Program-made: the position numbers and the translations under genes
Notes under the pieces: model-generated
The model's input: only the letters and a program-made list of their open reading frames with translations
The model's database searches: none
What the model was told of the DNA's origin: nothing
Part shown: positions 1 to 7,380 of the stretch, one piece after another
How positions within the stretch are numbered: position 1 is the stretch's first letter
Layout: each line of letters starts with the position of its first letter
Origin: Streptomyces sp. Isolate_45
GTDB lineage: Bacteria; Actinomycetota; Actinomycetes; Streptomycetales; Streptomycetaceae
NCBI RefSeq assembly: GCF_024721315.2
Contig: NZ_JANFAK020000048.1
Location: 1 to 52,749, forward strand
Direction: 5' to 3'
Length of the DNA stretch: 52,749 nt

Positions 1-542
1 GCCCCGCCGTGCGGATCGAACCGCACGGAGGACCCGGCCGGCACGCACAACCGCATCCCGTACGCGGCCGCGCGGTCAAAATCCAGGCGCGGGTTCGCCT
101 CGAAGAAATGGAAGTGCGAGGTGACGCTGACCGGCACCGACGCGGTGTTGCGCACGTGCAGGTGCAGCAGCGGTTCCGGCTGCGGTGCGCCGGGGCCCGT
201 GACCACCGCGCCGGGGGCGTCGTCGCCGAGGGAGGCGGCGCCCCGGATCGGCGCGGAGACCACCGCGAGGCGGGAGCCGTCGTCGAAGACGGCCTCCACG
301 TGCACCTCGGTGACCACGTCGGACACGCCGGGCAGCACGTCGTCTGGGCCCAGTACGTCGCGGGCCTCCTCGATGGCCTCCGCCAGCCGCTTCCCGTCCC
401 GGGCGGCCTCGCAGACGGTGTCCGCGATCAGCGCGGTGGCCTCCGGGACATTGAGCTTCAGGCCGCGGGCCCGCCGGGCCCTGGCCAGTTCCGCGGCGCT
501 GCGCAGCAGCAGCCGATCGCGCTCCGTAGGGGTCAGCCGCAC
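1..542 (-). CDS. ureA: Urease subunit gamma/beta fusion (partial, runs off left edge)
   Basis: Encodes the fused gamma and beta subunits of nickel urease, which hydrolyses urea to ammonia and carbamate in the cytoplasm. About 180 codons are present; the C-terminus lies beyond base 1. The N-terminal ~100 residues match the gamma subunit (LNVPEATALIAD; GPDDVLPGV; VTEVHVEAVFDDGSRL). A short linker leads to the beta domain, with LLHLHVRNT, the beta signature SHFHFFEANP and the conserved AYGMRL and VRFDPHGG segments. The start chosen is GTG at 542 (VRLTPTERDRL), with AGAGGTGG upstream. The catalytic alpha subunit (ureC) should follow to the left, outside the window. The gene diverges from a nucleobase permease, which suggests nitrogen scavenging from purines or urea (inference). 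Confidence 0.93.
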   Translation of the reverse strand, partial: MRLTPTERDRLLLRSAAELARARRARGLKLNVPEATALIADTVCEAARDGKRLAEAIEEARDVLGPDDVLPGVSDVVTEVHVEAVFDDGSRLAVVSAPIRGAASLGDDAPGAVVTGPGAPQPEPLLHLHVRNTASVPVSVTSHFHFFEANPRLDFDRAAAYGMRLCVPAGSSVRFDPHGG

Positions 543-558
543 GCCGATCCACCACCTC

Positions 559-589
559 TTGAGTCAATGGGTTAGAGCATCACTCTAAC
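559..589. promoter_or_regulatory. Inverted repeats in the ureA/permease divergent promoter
   Basis: GTTAGAG at 571-577 and CTCTAAC at 583-589 form a perfect 7-base inverted repeat around a 5-base spacer. Beside it, TTGA-G-TCAA at 559-567 is a second perfect palindrome. The sites are only 17 bases upstream of the ureA start, in the region shared with the divergent permease. The size suits a dimeric repressor operator (GntR, IclR or similar). No cognate regulator is visible nearby. Confidence 0.45.
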
Positions 590-641
590 TCTTCACTTCC
601 TTGCAGGGAACCATTGACCTGGCGGCGACACCTGGGTCACA

Positions 642-656
642 TTGAGTGTCGCTCAA
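642..656. promoter_or_regulatory. Inverted repeat upstream of the permease
   Basis: TTGAG (642-646) and CTCAA (652-656) form a 5-base inverted repeat with a 5-base spacer, the same geometry as the repeat at 571-589. It lies 42 bases before the permease ATG. It may be a second operator for the same regulator; the arms are short, so chance is possible. Confidence 0.3.
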
Positions 657-698
657 ACACCAGCGCTACCACCCCCCGCCCTGCCAAGGGAGTCCCCC

Positions 699-2150
699 AT
701 GCCCATCGAACAGCGCGGAGTCGACACCGTCCCCGAGGAGGAACGGACGAGCGGTCCCCGCGACCTCGTCTCGATCCTGCTCGGTTCCAATCTCTGCCTC
801 GGTGTGATCGTCTTCGGCTGGCTGCCGCCGTCCTTCGGACTGGGCCTGTGGCCCTCGGTCACCGCCGTGGTGACCGGCACCCTCGTCGGCATCGCCTTCA
901 CCGCCCCGCTCGCGCTGGTCTCCCTGCGCACCGCGACCAACCTGTCCACCTCCAGCGGCGCCCAGTTCGGCGTCCGCGGCCGGCTGGTCGGCTCGGTGGT
1001 GGGACTGCTGCTCTCGCTCGGCTACACCGCGCTGACCCTGTGGATCGGCGGCGACGTGATGGTCGGGGCCCTGTCCCGGCTCACCGGGCTGCCCGACACG
1101 GGCTTCTCCCGCGCCGCGATGTACGGCCTACTGGCCGCCTGTACCGTCGTCGGGGCCGTGTTCGGCTACCGACTGCTGTTGCGCATGAGCAAGATCCTGT
1201 CCGTCGGCATGGTGGTCCTGCTGGCCGTCGGCGTCCTCGCGTACGCCCCGGACTTCACCACCGCCGCGCCGCCGGAGACCTCGTACCTGCTGGGCTCCTT
1301 CTGGCCGACCTGGTTGCTCGCCACCGTCGCCGCCGGGCTCAGCGGCCCGGTCGCCTTCATCACCCTGCTCGGCGACTACACCCGCTACATCTCCCCGCGC
1401 CGGCACAGCCCCCGCAAGGTGCTGTGGGCCACCGCGGTCGGCCTCCTCTTCGGTCTGCTGATCCCGCAGCTCTTCGGCACCTACACCGCGCTCGCCGCCC
1501 GCGCCGGAGCGGACTACGCCGGGCCGCTCGTGGCCGCCGCGCCGTTCTGGTACCTGGTGCCGCTGCTCGTGGCGGCCGCGGCGGGCTCGATCGGCAACGC
1601 GGGCCTGATGCTCTACTCCATGGGCCTGGACCTCGACGCGATCGTCCCGAGGGCCACCCGGACCACGGCCACCCTGGTCGCCGCCGCCGTCGCCACCGCC
1701 TTCGTGTTCATCGGATCGTTCGGCTGGAACGCCCAGGCCGCGATGACCTCGTTCGTCCTCGTGCTCACCGCGATCGGCACCCCGTGGGCCGTGATCACGC
1801 TGATCGGGTACGTGCGCTGCCGCGGCCGGTACGACGAGAAATCGCTCCAGGTGTTCAACCAGCGGGCCCGCGGCGGCGTCTACTGGTACAGCGGGGGGTG
1901 GAACCCGCGTGCGACGGTGTCCTGGGCACTCGGAGCGGCAACGGGCCTCGCGGCCGTCACCACACCGTTCTACGAGGGCCCCCTGCTGGCCCTCACGGGC
2001 GGCGTGGACTGCAGCTTCGTCCTCTCGGGGCTCGTCGGCGGACTCGTCTACGCCGCGCTGACCCCGCGGTCGGCGGACGCGCCCGCCGCGGTCGCACAGG
2101 AGCAAGGAAAGAACGCGGAACAGATATGGACGAGCTCGCAGGCCCTGTGA
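699..2150 (+). CDS. NCS1 family nucleobase:cation symporter (cytosine/purine permease)
   Basis: A 483-residue integral membrane protein of the NCS1 (CodB/Fur-type) family, which imports purines, cytosine, allantoin or related compounds with a cation. About 12 hydrophobic helices are visible. Family-like segments include SILLGSNLCLGVIVFGW near the N-terminus, the helix 3 region TNLSTSSGAQFGVRGRL, and GDYTRYISP in the middle. The start is ATG 699, preceded by AAGGGAG at 686-692; an in-frame TTG at 642 lies inside an inverted repeat and lacks a ribosome site. Location beside urease suggests import of a purine or ureide nitrogen source. The substrate cannot be read from the sequence. Confidence 0.88.
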   Translation: MPIEQRGVDTVPEEERTSGPRDLVSILLGSNLCLGVIVFGWLPPSFGLGLWPSVTAVVTGTLVGIAFTAPLALVSLRTATNLSTSSGAQFGVRGRLVGSVVGLLLSLGYTALTLWIGGDVMVGALSRLTGLPDTGFSRAAMYGLLAACTVVGAVFGYRLLLRMSKILSVGMVVLLAVGVLAYAPDFTTAAPPETSYLLGSFWPTWLLATVAAGLSGPVAFITLLGDYTRYISPRRHSPRKVLWATAVGLLFGLLIPQLFGTYTALAARAGADYAGPLVAAAPFWYLVPLLVAAAAGSIGNAGLMLYSMGLDLDAIVPRATRTTATLVAAAVATAFVFIGSFGWNAQAAMTSFVLVLTAIGTPWAVITLIGYVRCRGRYDEKSLQVFNQRARGGVYWYSGGWNPRATVSWALGAATGLAAVTTPFYEGPLLALTGGVDCSFVLSGLVGGLVYAALTPRSADAPAAVAQEQGKNAEQIWTSSQAL

Positions 2151-2284
2151 TCATCCGGACCCTCAAGGGGATCGGCGCGGTGGTGTACCTCTTCGGCGAC
2201 GCCCTCGTCGCGATGCTGCCGGACGGCGCGGCCCGCGCCGACGCGCGCCGCGCCCGGCGGGCGGAGCGCCGCCGGGCCCGCTGA
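2126..2284 (+). CDS. Small putative membrane protein overlapping the permease 3' end
   Basis: A 52-residue ORF starting at ATG 2126, in a different frame from the permease and overlapping its last 25 bases. The product has one hydrophobic stretch (IGAVVYLFGDALVAML, about residues 16-31) followed by an Arg-rich tail (RRARRAERRRAR). Purine-rich AAGGAAAGAACGCGGAA lies upstream of the ATG, although the best AAGGA core is somewhat far. The overlap suggests translational coupling, and a transporter-associated small protein is possible (inference). A strong terminator follows directly after its stop, so the transcript includes it. I do not recognise a family. Confidence 0.5.
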   Translation: MDELAGPVIIRTLKGIGAVVYLFGDALVAMLPDGAARADARRARRAERRRAR

Positions 2285-2317
2285 CGGCGACCGTTCGAGC
2301 CGCGCAAGCGCAACGAC

Positions 2318-2352
2318 GGAAGGCCCCCGACCGGTCCGGTCGGGGGCCTTCC
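2318..2352. terminator. Bidirectional terminator between permease unit and ilvE
   Basis: Long GC-rich hairpin with arms GGAAGGCCCCCGACCG and CGGTCGGGGGCCTTCC and a 3-base tip. It lies between two convergent units, 34 bases after the small ORF and 33 bases after the ilvE stop. Confidence 0.85.
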
Positions 2353-2384
2353 GTGCGAGTGGGCGACGACCGCGCCCGGTACGC

Positions 2385-3485
2385 CTAACCGAGCGGGTGC
2401 ATCCAGCCGTGGGCGTCGGCGGCGCGGCCGGTCTGGAGGTCGAGGAGGGCCTTGCGGAGCTCCATCGTGACCTCGCCGGGCTCGCCGTTGCCCTGGGTCC
2501 AGTTGGCGCGCTCGGACTTGACCGAGCCGACGGGGGTGATCACGGCGGCGGTGCCGCAGGCGAACACCTCGGTCAGGGTGCCGTTCTCGTTGTCGCGCTT
2601 CCAGTCCTCGGTGGTGATCCGGCCCTCCTCGGCGGTGTAGCCGAGGTCGCGGGCGATGGTGAGGAGGGAGTCGCGGGTGATGCCGGGAAGGAGCGAGCCG
2701 GTGAGCTCCGGAGTGACGATCCTCCGGGTGCCGTCCTCCTCGGCGTACACGAAGTACAGGTTCATGCCGCCCATCTCCTCGATCCAGCGGTGCTCGACCG
2801 CGTCGAGCCAGACGACCTGGTCGCAGCCGTGCGAGGCGGCCTGGGCCTGGGCGACGAGGGAGGCCGCGTAGTTGCCGCCGGTCTTCGCGGCGCCGGTGCC
2901 GCCCTTGACCGCGCGGACGTACTCCTCGGAGAGCCAGACGGAGACCGGCTTCACGCCGCCGGGGAAGTAGGCGCCCGCCGGGGAGGCGATGACCATGAAG
3001 AGGAACTCGTTGGCGGGGCGGACGCCCAGTCCGACCTCGGAGGCGAACATGAAGGGCCGCAGGTAGAGCGAGGCCTCACCGGAGTCCGGGACCCAGGCGC
3101 GGTCCTGCGCGATGAGGGCGTCGCAGGCGGCGATGAACAGCTCGGACGGCAGTTCCGGCATGGCCATGCGACGGGCGGAGGCCTGGAAGCGATCGGCGTT
3201 GGCCTCGGGGCGGAAGGTGGCCACGGTGCCGTCGGGCTGCTTGTACGCCTTGAGGCCCTCGAAGATCGTCTGCGCGTAGTGCAGGGTCATGTTCGCCGGG
3301 TCCATCGACAGAGGCGCGTACGGGACCAGCTCGGCGTCGTGCCAGCCGCGTCCCTCCGTCCACTTGATCGTCACCATGTGGTCGGTGAAGTGGCGGCCGA
3401 AACCGGGGCTGGCCAGGATCGCTTCCCGCTCCGCGTCGGACAGAGGGTTCGAGGAGGGCTTCAGCTCGATCGTGGGCGTCGTCAT
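2385..3485 (-). CDS. ilvE: Branched-chain amino acid aminotransferase
   Basis: A PLP-dependent class IV aminotransferase that interconverts Leu, Ile and Val with their 2-oxo acids, the last step of synthesis or the first of breakdown. The 366 residues are the usual length for actinobacterial IlvE. The motif GGTGAAKTGGNYAASL carries the PLP lysine (K201). YLRPFMFASE, the substrate-site MGGMNLYFV and the C-terminal VFACGTAAVITPVG phosphate-binding segment are all present. The ATG at 3485 has AAGGA about 9 bases upstream. It lies downstream of leuB on the same strand, but a terminator and about 230 bases separate them, so it probably has its own promoter. Confidence 0.96.
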   Translation of the reverse strand: MTTPTIELKPSSNPLSDAEREAILASPGFGRHFTDHMVTIKWTEGRGWHDAELVPYAPLSMDPANMTLHYAQTIFEGLKAYKQPDGTVATFRPEANADRFQASARRMAMPELPSELFIAACDALIAQDRAWVPDSGEASLYLRPFMFASEVGLGVRPANEFLFMVIASPAGAYFPGGVKPVSVWLSEEYVRAVKGGTGAAKTGGNYAASLVAQAQAASHGCDQVVWLDAVEHRWIEEMGGMNLYFVYAEEDGTRRIVTPELTGSLLPGITRDSLLTIARDLGYTAEEGRITTEDWKRDNENGTLTEVFACGTAAVITPVGSVKSERANWTQGNGEPGEVTMELRKALLDLQTGRAADAHGWMHPLG

Positions 3486-3660
3486 GAGTGCTTGTCCTTC
3501 ACCGGTTGGGTAGGGCGGACCGCGCTCACGGCGTACTAGGACGTCCGAGCTTCCCCGTATTCCGCGGCCTCGCGTTCGATTATCGCCCGCGTCCAGGCTT
3601 CGGTGAAACGGGGCATGAGCGGCCCAGGGGAGATGGTGGCACCCGGGGCCGCACAGGAAA

Positions 3661-3694
3661 AGCCGCCGGGTCCGTTGGTAGCGACCCGGCGGCT
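3661..3694 (-). terminator. leuB terminator
   Basis: Arms AGCCGCCGGGTC (3661-3672) and GACCCGGCGGCT (3683-3694) with a 10-base loop. Read on the minus strand, the hairpin starts 22 bases after the leuB stop and is followed by TTTTCC. Confidence 0.85.
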
Positions 3695-3715
3695 TCCTTG
3701 GATGGGGCTACCGGG

Positions 3716-4756
3716 TCAGCCGGCTACTCGCGCGGCGAGGGCGTCGCCGATGGCGTCGGTGGACCGGAAGGTGCCGTCGCGCTCGGCGAGGTCGGCGGAG
3801 ACGGCGTCCTCGATGCGGACCGCCTGGGTCTCGAAACCGAGGTGGCGCAGCAGGAGGGCGACCGAGAGGATCGTCGCGGTCGGGTCCGCCTTGCCGGTGC
3901 CGGCGATGTCCGGCGCCGAGCCGTGGACGGGCTCGAACATGGACGGGAAGGCGCCGGTCGGGTTGATGTTCCCGGAGGCGGCCAGGCCGATGCCACCGGT
4001 CACGGCCGCGGCCAGGTCGGTGAGGATGTCACCGAAGAGGTTGTCCGTGACGATGACGTCGAAGCGCTCGGGCTGGGTGACGAAGAAGATCGTCGCGGCG
4101 TCGACGTGCAGGTAGTCGGTGGTGACCTCGGGGTACTCCTGGCCGACCTTGTCGAAGATGTTCTTCCACATGTGGCCCGCGTACACGAGGACGTTGTTCT
4201 TGTGGACCAGCGTCAGCTTCTTGCGGGGGCGGGCGTTGGCCCGCTCGTAGGCGTCGCGGACGACGCGCTCGACGCCGTAGGCGGTGTTGATGCTGACCTC
4301 GGTGGCGACCTCGGCCGGGGTACCCGTGCGCAGCGAGCCGCCGTTTCCGGTGTACGGGCCTTCGGTGCCCTCGCGGACCACGACGAAGTCGATCTCCGGA
4401 CGGCCGGCGAGCGGGGTGGCCGTGTTGGGGAAGAGCTTCGACGGGCGCAGGTTGATGAAGTGGTCGAAGGCGAAGCGGAGCTTCAGCAGCAGACCGCGCT
4501 CCAACACGCCCGACGGGACCGACGGGTCACCGATGGCGCCCAGGAGGATCGCGTCGTGGTGCCCCAGGGCTTCGAGCTCCGCCTCCGGGAGGGTCTCACC
4601 GGTGCGGTGCCAGCGCTGGGCGCCGAGGTCGTATTCCTTGGTCTCCAGCTTCACGTCCTCGGGCAGGACCGCGGTAAGGACCTTGAGGCCCTGAGCCACG
4701 ACTTCCTGGCCGATGCCATCACCGGGGATCACTGCGAGATTGATGCTGGTCGACAT
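3716..4756 (-). CDS. leuB: 3-isopropylmalate dehydrogenase
   Basis: NAD-dependent oxidative decarboxylase of leucine synthesis, converting 3-isopropylmalate to 2-oxoisocaproate. The 346 residues begin with NLAVIPGDGIGQEVV. The substrate-loop region LERGLLLKLRFAFDHF and INLRPSKL, the catalytic Lys region TLVHKNNVL, and the metal-binding aspartates in VTDNLFGDILTDLAAA are all visible. VHGSAPDIAGTGKADPTA near the C-terminus is the NAD-binding signature. It has the short form typical of Actinobacteria. A 43-residue ORF lies 112 bases upstream on the same strand, and its own terminator follows. Confidence 0.96.
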   Translation of the reverse strand: MSTSINLAVIPGDGIGQEVVAQGLKVLTAVLPEDVKLETKEYDLGAQRWHRTGETLPEAELEALGHHDAILLGAIGDPSVPSGVLERGLLLKLRFAFDHFINLRPSKLFPNTATPLAGRPEIDFVVVREGTEGPYTGNGGSLRTGTPAEVATEVSINTAYGVERVVRDAYERANARPRKKLTLVHKNNVLVYAGHMWKNIFDKVGQEYPEVTTDYLHVDAATIFFVTQPERFDVIVTDNLFGDILTDLAAAVTGGIGLAASGNINPTGAFPSMFEPVHGSAPDIAGTGKADPTATILSVALLLRHLGFETQAVRIEDAVSADLAERDGTFRSTDAIGDALAARVAG

Positions 4757-4868
4757 GACGGAACCGTACTCCGCGTCTTAGCCCTCAGACATCTCGCGTC
4801 CACGATGTGGACCCGTGTGGACGCGAGACGTCAGCCGGCCGGGGGTGTGCGAGGAAGGAAGGAGCAGC

Positions 4869-5000
4869 TCAGTGGCCGGTCGAGCCGCCGTTGTCGCGGC
4901 GGTCCAGGGCGCGCTGGAGGGCTGCGGCGGCGTTCTTGCGGTCGGCGTCGGCCGGGGAGGAGTGGCGGACGCGGCGGGCTGCGGCGGTGGTGGGGGTCAT
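4869..5000 (-). CDS. Small hypothetical protein upstream of leuB (43 aa)
   Basis: A 43-residue ORF starting ATG at 5000 with an excellent ribosome site (AAGGAG, 9 bases upstream). The product begins MTPTTAAARRVRHSSPADAD and ends ALDRRDNGGSTGH. It is basic and alanine-rich, with a possible amphipathic helix in the middle and no membrane segment. The ribosome site, high G/C third positions and position 112 bases ahead of leuB on the same strand support a real gene. From memory, similar short ORFs are common in Streptomyces at this locus. Function unknown; no control-codon run is visible, so it is not an obvious leucine leader peptide. Confidence 0.72.
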   Translation of the reverse strand: MTPTTAAARRVRHSSPADADRKNAAAALQRALDRRDNGGSTGH

Positions 5001-5261
5001 GGTGATCGACTCCTTGAGATCACGGCGTGGCGGGGCCACGGATGAGGGGTTCCTTCAAGGCGCCGGAAGAGGCGGGGAGCAGTGCGCCGCAGGGGTTGCC
5101 TGCCAAGGGGCGCGCGCTCACGACCGCCATTCGCTGGATCAGCGAGACGTTCGGCTCCTACAAAGCTAGGGCAGGTCCGGCTGTATGTCTCGGCAATTAC
5201 TCGGACTTCCTAGTATCTGAGACGGCGAACCGCCGGAATGACCCCTCCGCGACTTCCGTTT

Positions 5262-6146
5262 TCAGACCTTCTCAGCCCTGAGTTCCCTGATCAGAGCCCT
5301 AACAGCGAGAGTTGTGGCAGATTCCGGTGTGGTGACGTATCCCACCTGCCTCACCGGCCCCCCGGGACCCAGTGGGGCGATCTCCACCGCCTCCGTGGCC
5401 TCCCGCAGGGAAAGCTCCGGCAGGATCGCCATGCCCAGGCCGCGCCCGACCATCGTCAGCACCATCGCGTCGTCCTCGGCCTTCAGCGTCGCCGGCGGGA
5501 TCCAGTCCTGGGACCGCCACCAGTCACGGGTGTAGGAACCGCAGTTCTCGTCCCAGTCCAGCAGCGGCAACGCCCTCGGGTCCGGGTGTCCCGCCGGATG
5601 GACCAGCGCGTACGTCTCGTGCGCGAGCACCCCGCCCAACAGGCCCGGCGGTACGGGGTCCCCCGGGCCCAGCGTGGCGATGCCCAGGTCGGCGCGGCCG
5701 GCGGCCACCTCCCCCGCGGTCCCGGCACCGAGTTCGCGCACCACCCGCACCTCGGGCCGGATGCCGGGGTGCCGGGCGGTCAGGCGTTCCAGCGCGGGCG
5801 GCAGCAGGTGCAGGGCCGCGCTGCGGAACGCGGCGACGCGCAGGACCCCCGCCGGCTCGTCCCGCCCGGACCCGGCGCGGCCGGCGGCGCGCGCCTCCGC
5901 GCCGAGGACCTCGTACAGCCGCAGGATCCGCCGCCCGAGGGCGACGGCCCGCTCCCCCGCCGGGGTGGGCGAGGCCCCGGCGCGGCCGCGCTCGAAGAGC
6001 ACCGCGCCGACCTTGCCCTCGCTGCCGCGCACGGAGTGCGAGACGGCGGACTGGCCGATCCCGAGCCGGGCGGCCGCGGCGGTGAAGCCGCCCGTCTCGG
6101 CGACGGCGACCAGGATCCGCAGTTCCTGCGGGAGGAGCTCGGCCAC
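5262..6146 (-). CDS. LysR family transcriptional regulator
   Basis: Cytoplasmic DNA-binding activator or repressor. The N-terminal winged helix-turn-helix (about residues 3-62) contains ELRILVAVAETGGFTAAAAR and the recognition helix region IGQSAVSHSVRGSE. A LysR substrate-binding domain follows (GVLRVAAFRSAALHLLPPAL; GRADLGIATLG; VGRGLGMAILPELSL). GTG 6146 is preferred because GAGGTGAG lies 7-8 bases upstream; an in-frame GTG at 6158 would add four residues but lacks a ribosome site. It is divergent from an NADP-dependent reductase gene, the classic LysR target layout, and a perfect inverted repeat lies between them. The effector is unknown. Confidence 0.9.
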   Translation of the reverse strand: MAELLPQELRILVAVAETGGFTAAAARLGIGQSAVSHSVRGSEGKVGAVLFERGRAGASPTPAGERAVALGRRILRLYEVLGAEARAAGRAGSGRDEPAGVLRVAAFRSAALHLLPPALERLTARHPGIRPEVRVVRELGAGTAGEVAAGRADLGIATLGPGDPVPPGLLGGVLAHETYALVHPAGHPDPRALPLLDWDENCGSYTRDWWRSQDWIPPATLKAEDDAMVLTMVGRGLGMAILPELSLREATEAVEIAPLGPGGPVRQVGYVTTPESATTLAVRALIRELRAEKV

Positions 6147-6175
6147 GGGGGCTCTCACCTCGTTCTATGAGCGGT

Positions 6176-6202
6176 GTTCATGGAGGGGCGGCTGCCATGA
6201 AC
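6176..6202. promoter_or_regulatory. Candidate LysR operator
   Basis: Perfect 8-base inverted repeat GTTCATGG (6176-6183) and CCATGAAC (6195-6202) with an 11-base spacer. It contains T-N11-A-like spacing typical of LysR boxes and sits midway between the divergent LysR and reductase starts. A related half-site, CTATGA, lies just to the left (6165-6170). Confidence 0.55.
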
Positions 6203-6247
6203 GCAACCCCCTGCCCGGCCCGGGGATTCCTTCGTAGCGTCGGCGCC

Positions 6248-7261
6248 ATGACCACGAAGACCGCTCTCGCCGTCCACCAGACCGCCCGCCCCTCCGGTTT
6301 CCCCGCCGCCACCGACTTCACGTACGCCGCGTACCCGGTCCCGGAACCGGCCCCCGGCACCGCCCTGGTGGAGAACCTGCTCCTGTCCGTGGACCCGTAC
6401 CACCGGGGCCTGATGGACGGCGGCGAGGACGGCTTCGCGCTGGGTGCCCCGCTGGAGGGCCGCTCCGTGGGCCGGGTCGTCGCCTCCCGCGACCCGGGCC
6501 TCGCCGAGGGCGACCTCGTCTTCCACCGCGCGGGCTGGCGCACCCACGCCCTGGTCGCCCTCGGCTCCGACGGAGCCCGCAAGCTGCCCGACCACGCGGG
6601 CGTGCCGCTGGAGGCGTACCTGTCGATCCTGGGCGGCACCGGCCTGACGGCGTACGCGGCCCTCACCCGGACCGCCGCCCTGCGCGAGGGCGAGGACCTC
6701 TTCGTGTCCGCCGCCGCCGGCGGGGTCGGCACGGCCACCGCCCGCATCGCCCGGTTGCTCGGCGCCCGCCGCGTCATCGGCAGCGCGGGCTCACCGGCGA
6801 AGGTGCGCCACCTCACGGAACACCTCGGTCTCGACGCGGCCTTCGACTACCACGACGGCCCCGTCGGCGAGCAACTGGCGAAGGCCGCGCCGGACGGGAT
6901 CGACGTCTACGTGGACAACGTCGGCGGGGACCACCTGGAGGGCGCGATCGACGCGCTGCGCGAGTTCGGGCGGATCGCCTGGGTCGGCGCGATCTCCATG
7001 TACAACGGCGACCGGGCTCCGGCCGCACCCCGCAACCTCTTCGAGGTCGTACACAAATCCCTTCGCATGGAAGGGGTATTGGTACGTCACCACACCAATC
7101 TCCAGGAGGAGCTGGAGGATCTACTGGTCCCCCACCTCCGCAGCGGCCTCGTGGGCACCGACACCACCGTTTTCCAGGGGTTTGACCGCACCGTGGAGGC
7201 CTTCATCGGGATGCTGCGCGGGGAGAACACGGGCAAGATGCTCGTGCGCGTCGATGGCTGA
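6248..7261 (+). CDS. NADP-dependent oxidoreductase, zinc-free MDR family
   Basis: A 337-residue medium-chain dehydrogenase/reductase resembling leukotriene B4 12-hydroxydehydrogenase, prostaglandin reductase and CurA, which reduce alpha,beta-unsaturated carbonyls with NADPH. The catalytic domain begins near VDPYHRGLMDGG. The nucleotide-binding motif is SAAAGGVGTATARIARLLGA (about residues 155-175), followed by VYVDNVGGDHLEGAID. The zinc-binding cysteines of classical alcohol dehydrogenases are absent. The ATG at 6248 is chosen over a longer in-frame GTG at 6167 that would run through the candidate operator. It is likely controlled by the divergent LysR gene. Confidence 0.88.
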   Translation: MTTKTALAVHQTARPSGFPAATDFTYAAYPVPEPAPGTALVENLLLSVDPYHRGLMDGGEDGFALGAPLEGRSVGRVVASRDPGLAEGDLVFHRAGWRTHALVALGSDGARKLPDHAGVPLEAYLSILGGTGLTAYAALTRTAALREGEDLFVSAAAGGVGTATARIARLLGARRVIGSAGSPAKVRHLTEHLGLDAAFDYHDGPVGEQLAKAAPDGIDVYVDNVGGDHLEGAIDALREFGRIAWVGAISMYNGDRAPAAPRNLFEVVHKSLRMEGVLVRHHTNLQEELEDLLVPHLRSGLVGTDTTVFQGFDRTVEAFIGMLRGENTGKMLVRVDG

Positions 7262-7277
7262 CTCCGGCCTTCCGGAT

Positions 7278-7299
7278 GTTCACCGAGTTCTTACCGCAC
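7278..7299 (+). promoter_or_regulatory. PHO-box-like direct repeat upstream of phospholipase C
   Basis: GTTCACC at 7278 and the degenerate TCTTACC at 7289 are spaced exactly 11 bases apart, the unit length of Streptomyces PhoP boxes (consensus GTTCACC repeated every 11 bases). The site lies 82 bases before the GTG of a phospholipase C gene, a gene class often in the Pho regulon. Confidence 0.5.
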
Positions 7300-7380
7300 G
7301 GTTGTAGACCTTTGCGGCGGCTGCCGCCACTCTTGCCGTCGATGTGCCGCAGGGGCACCCGAGTTGGAGGCGAGCAGCCA

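Noticed and set aside
642..698. Upstream TTG start extending the NCS1 permease by 19 residues.
   Set aside because: No ribosome site, and the TTG is inside an inverted repeat; ATG 699 has a good AAGGGAG.
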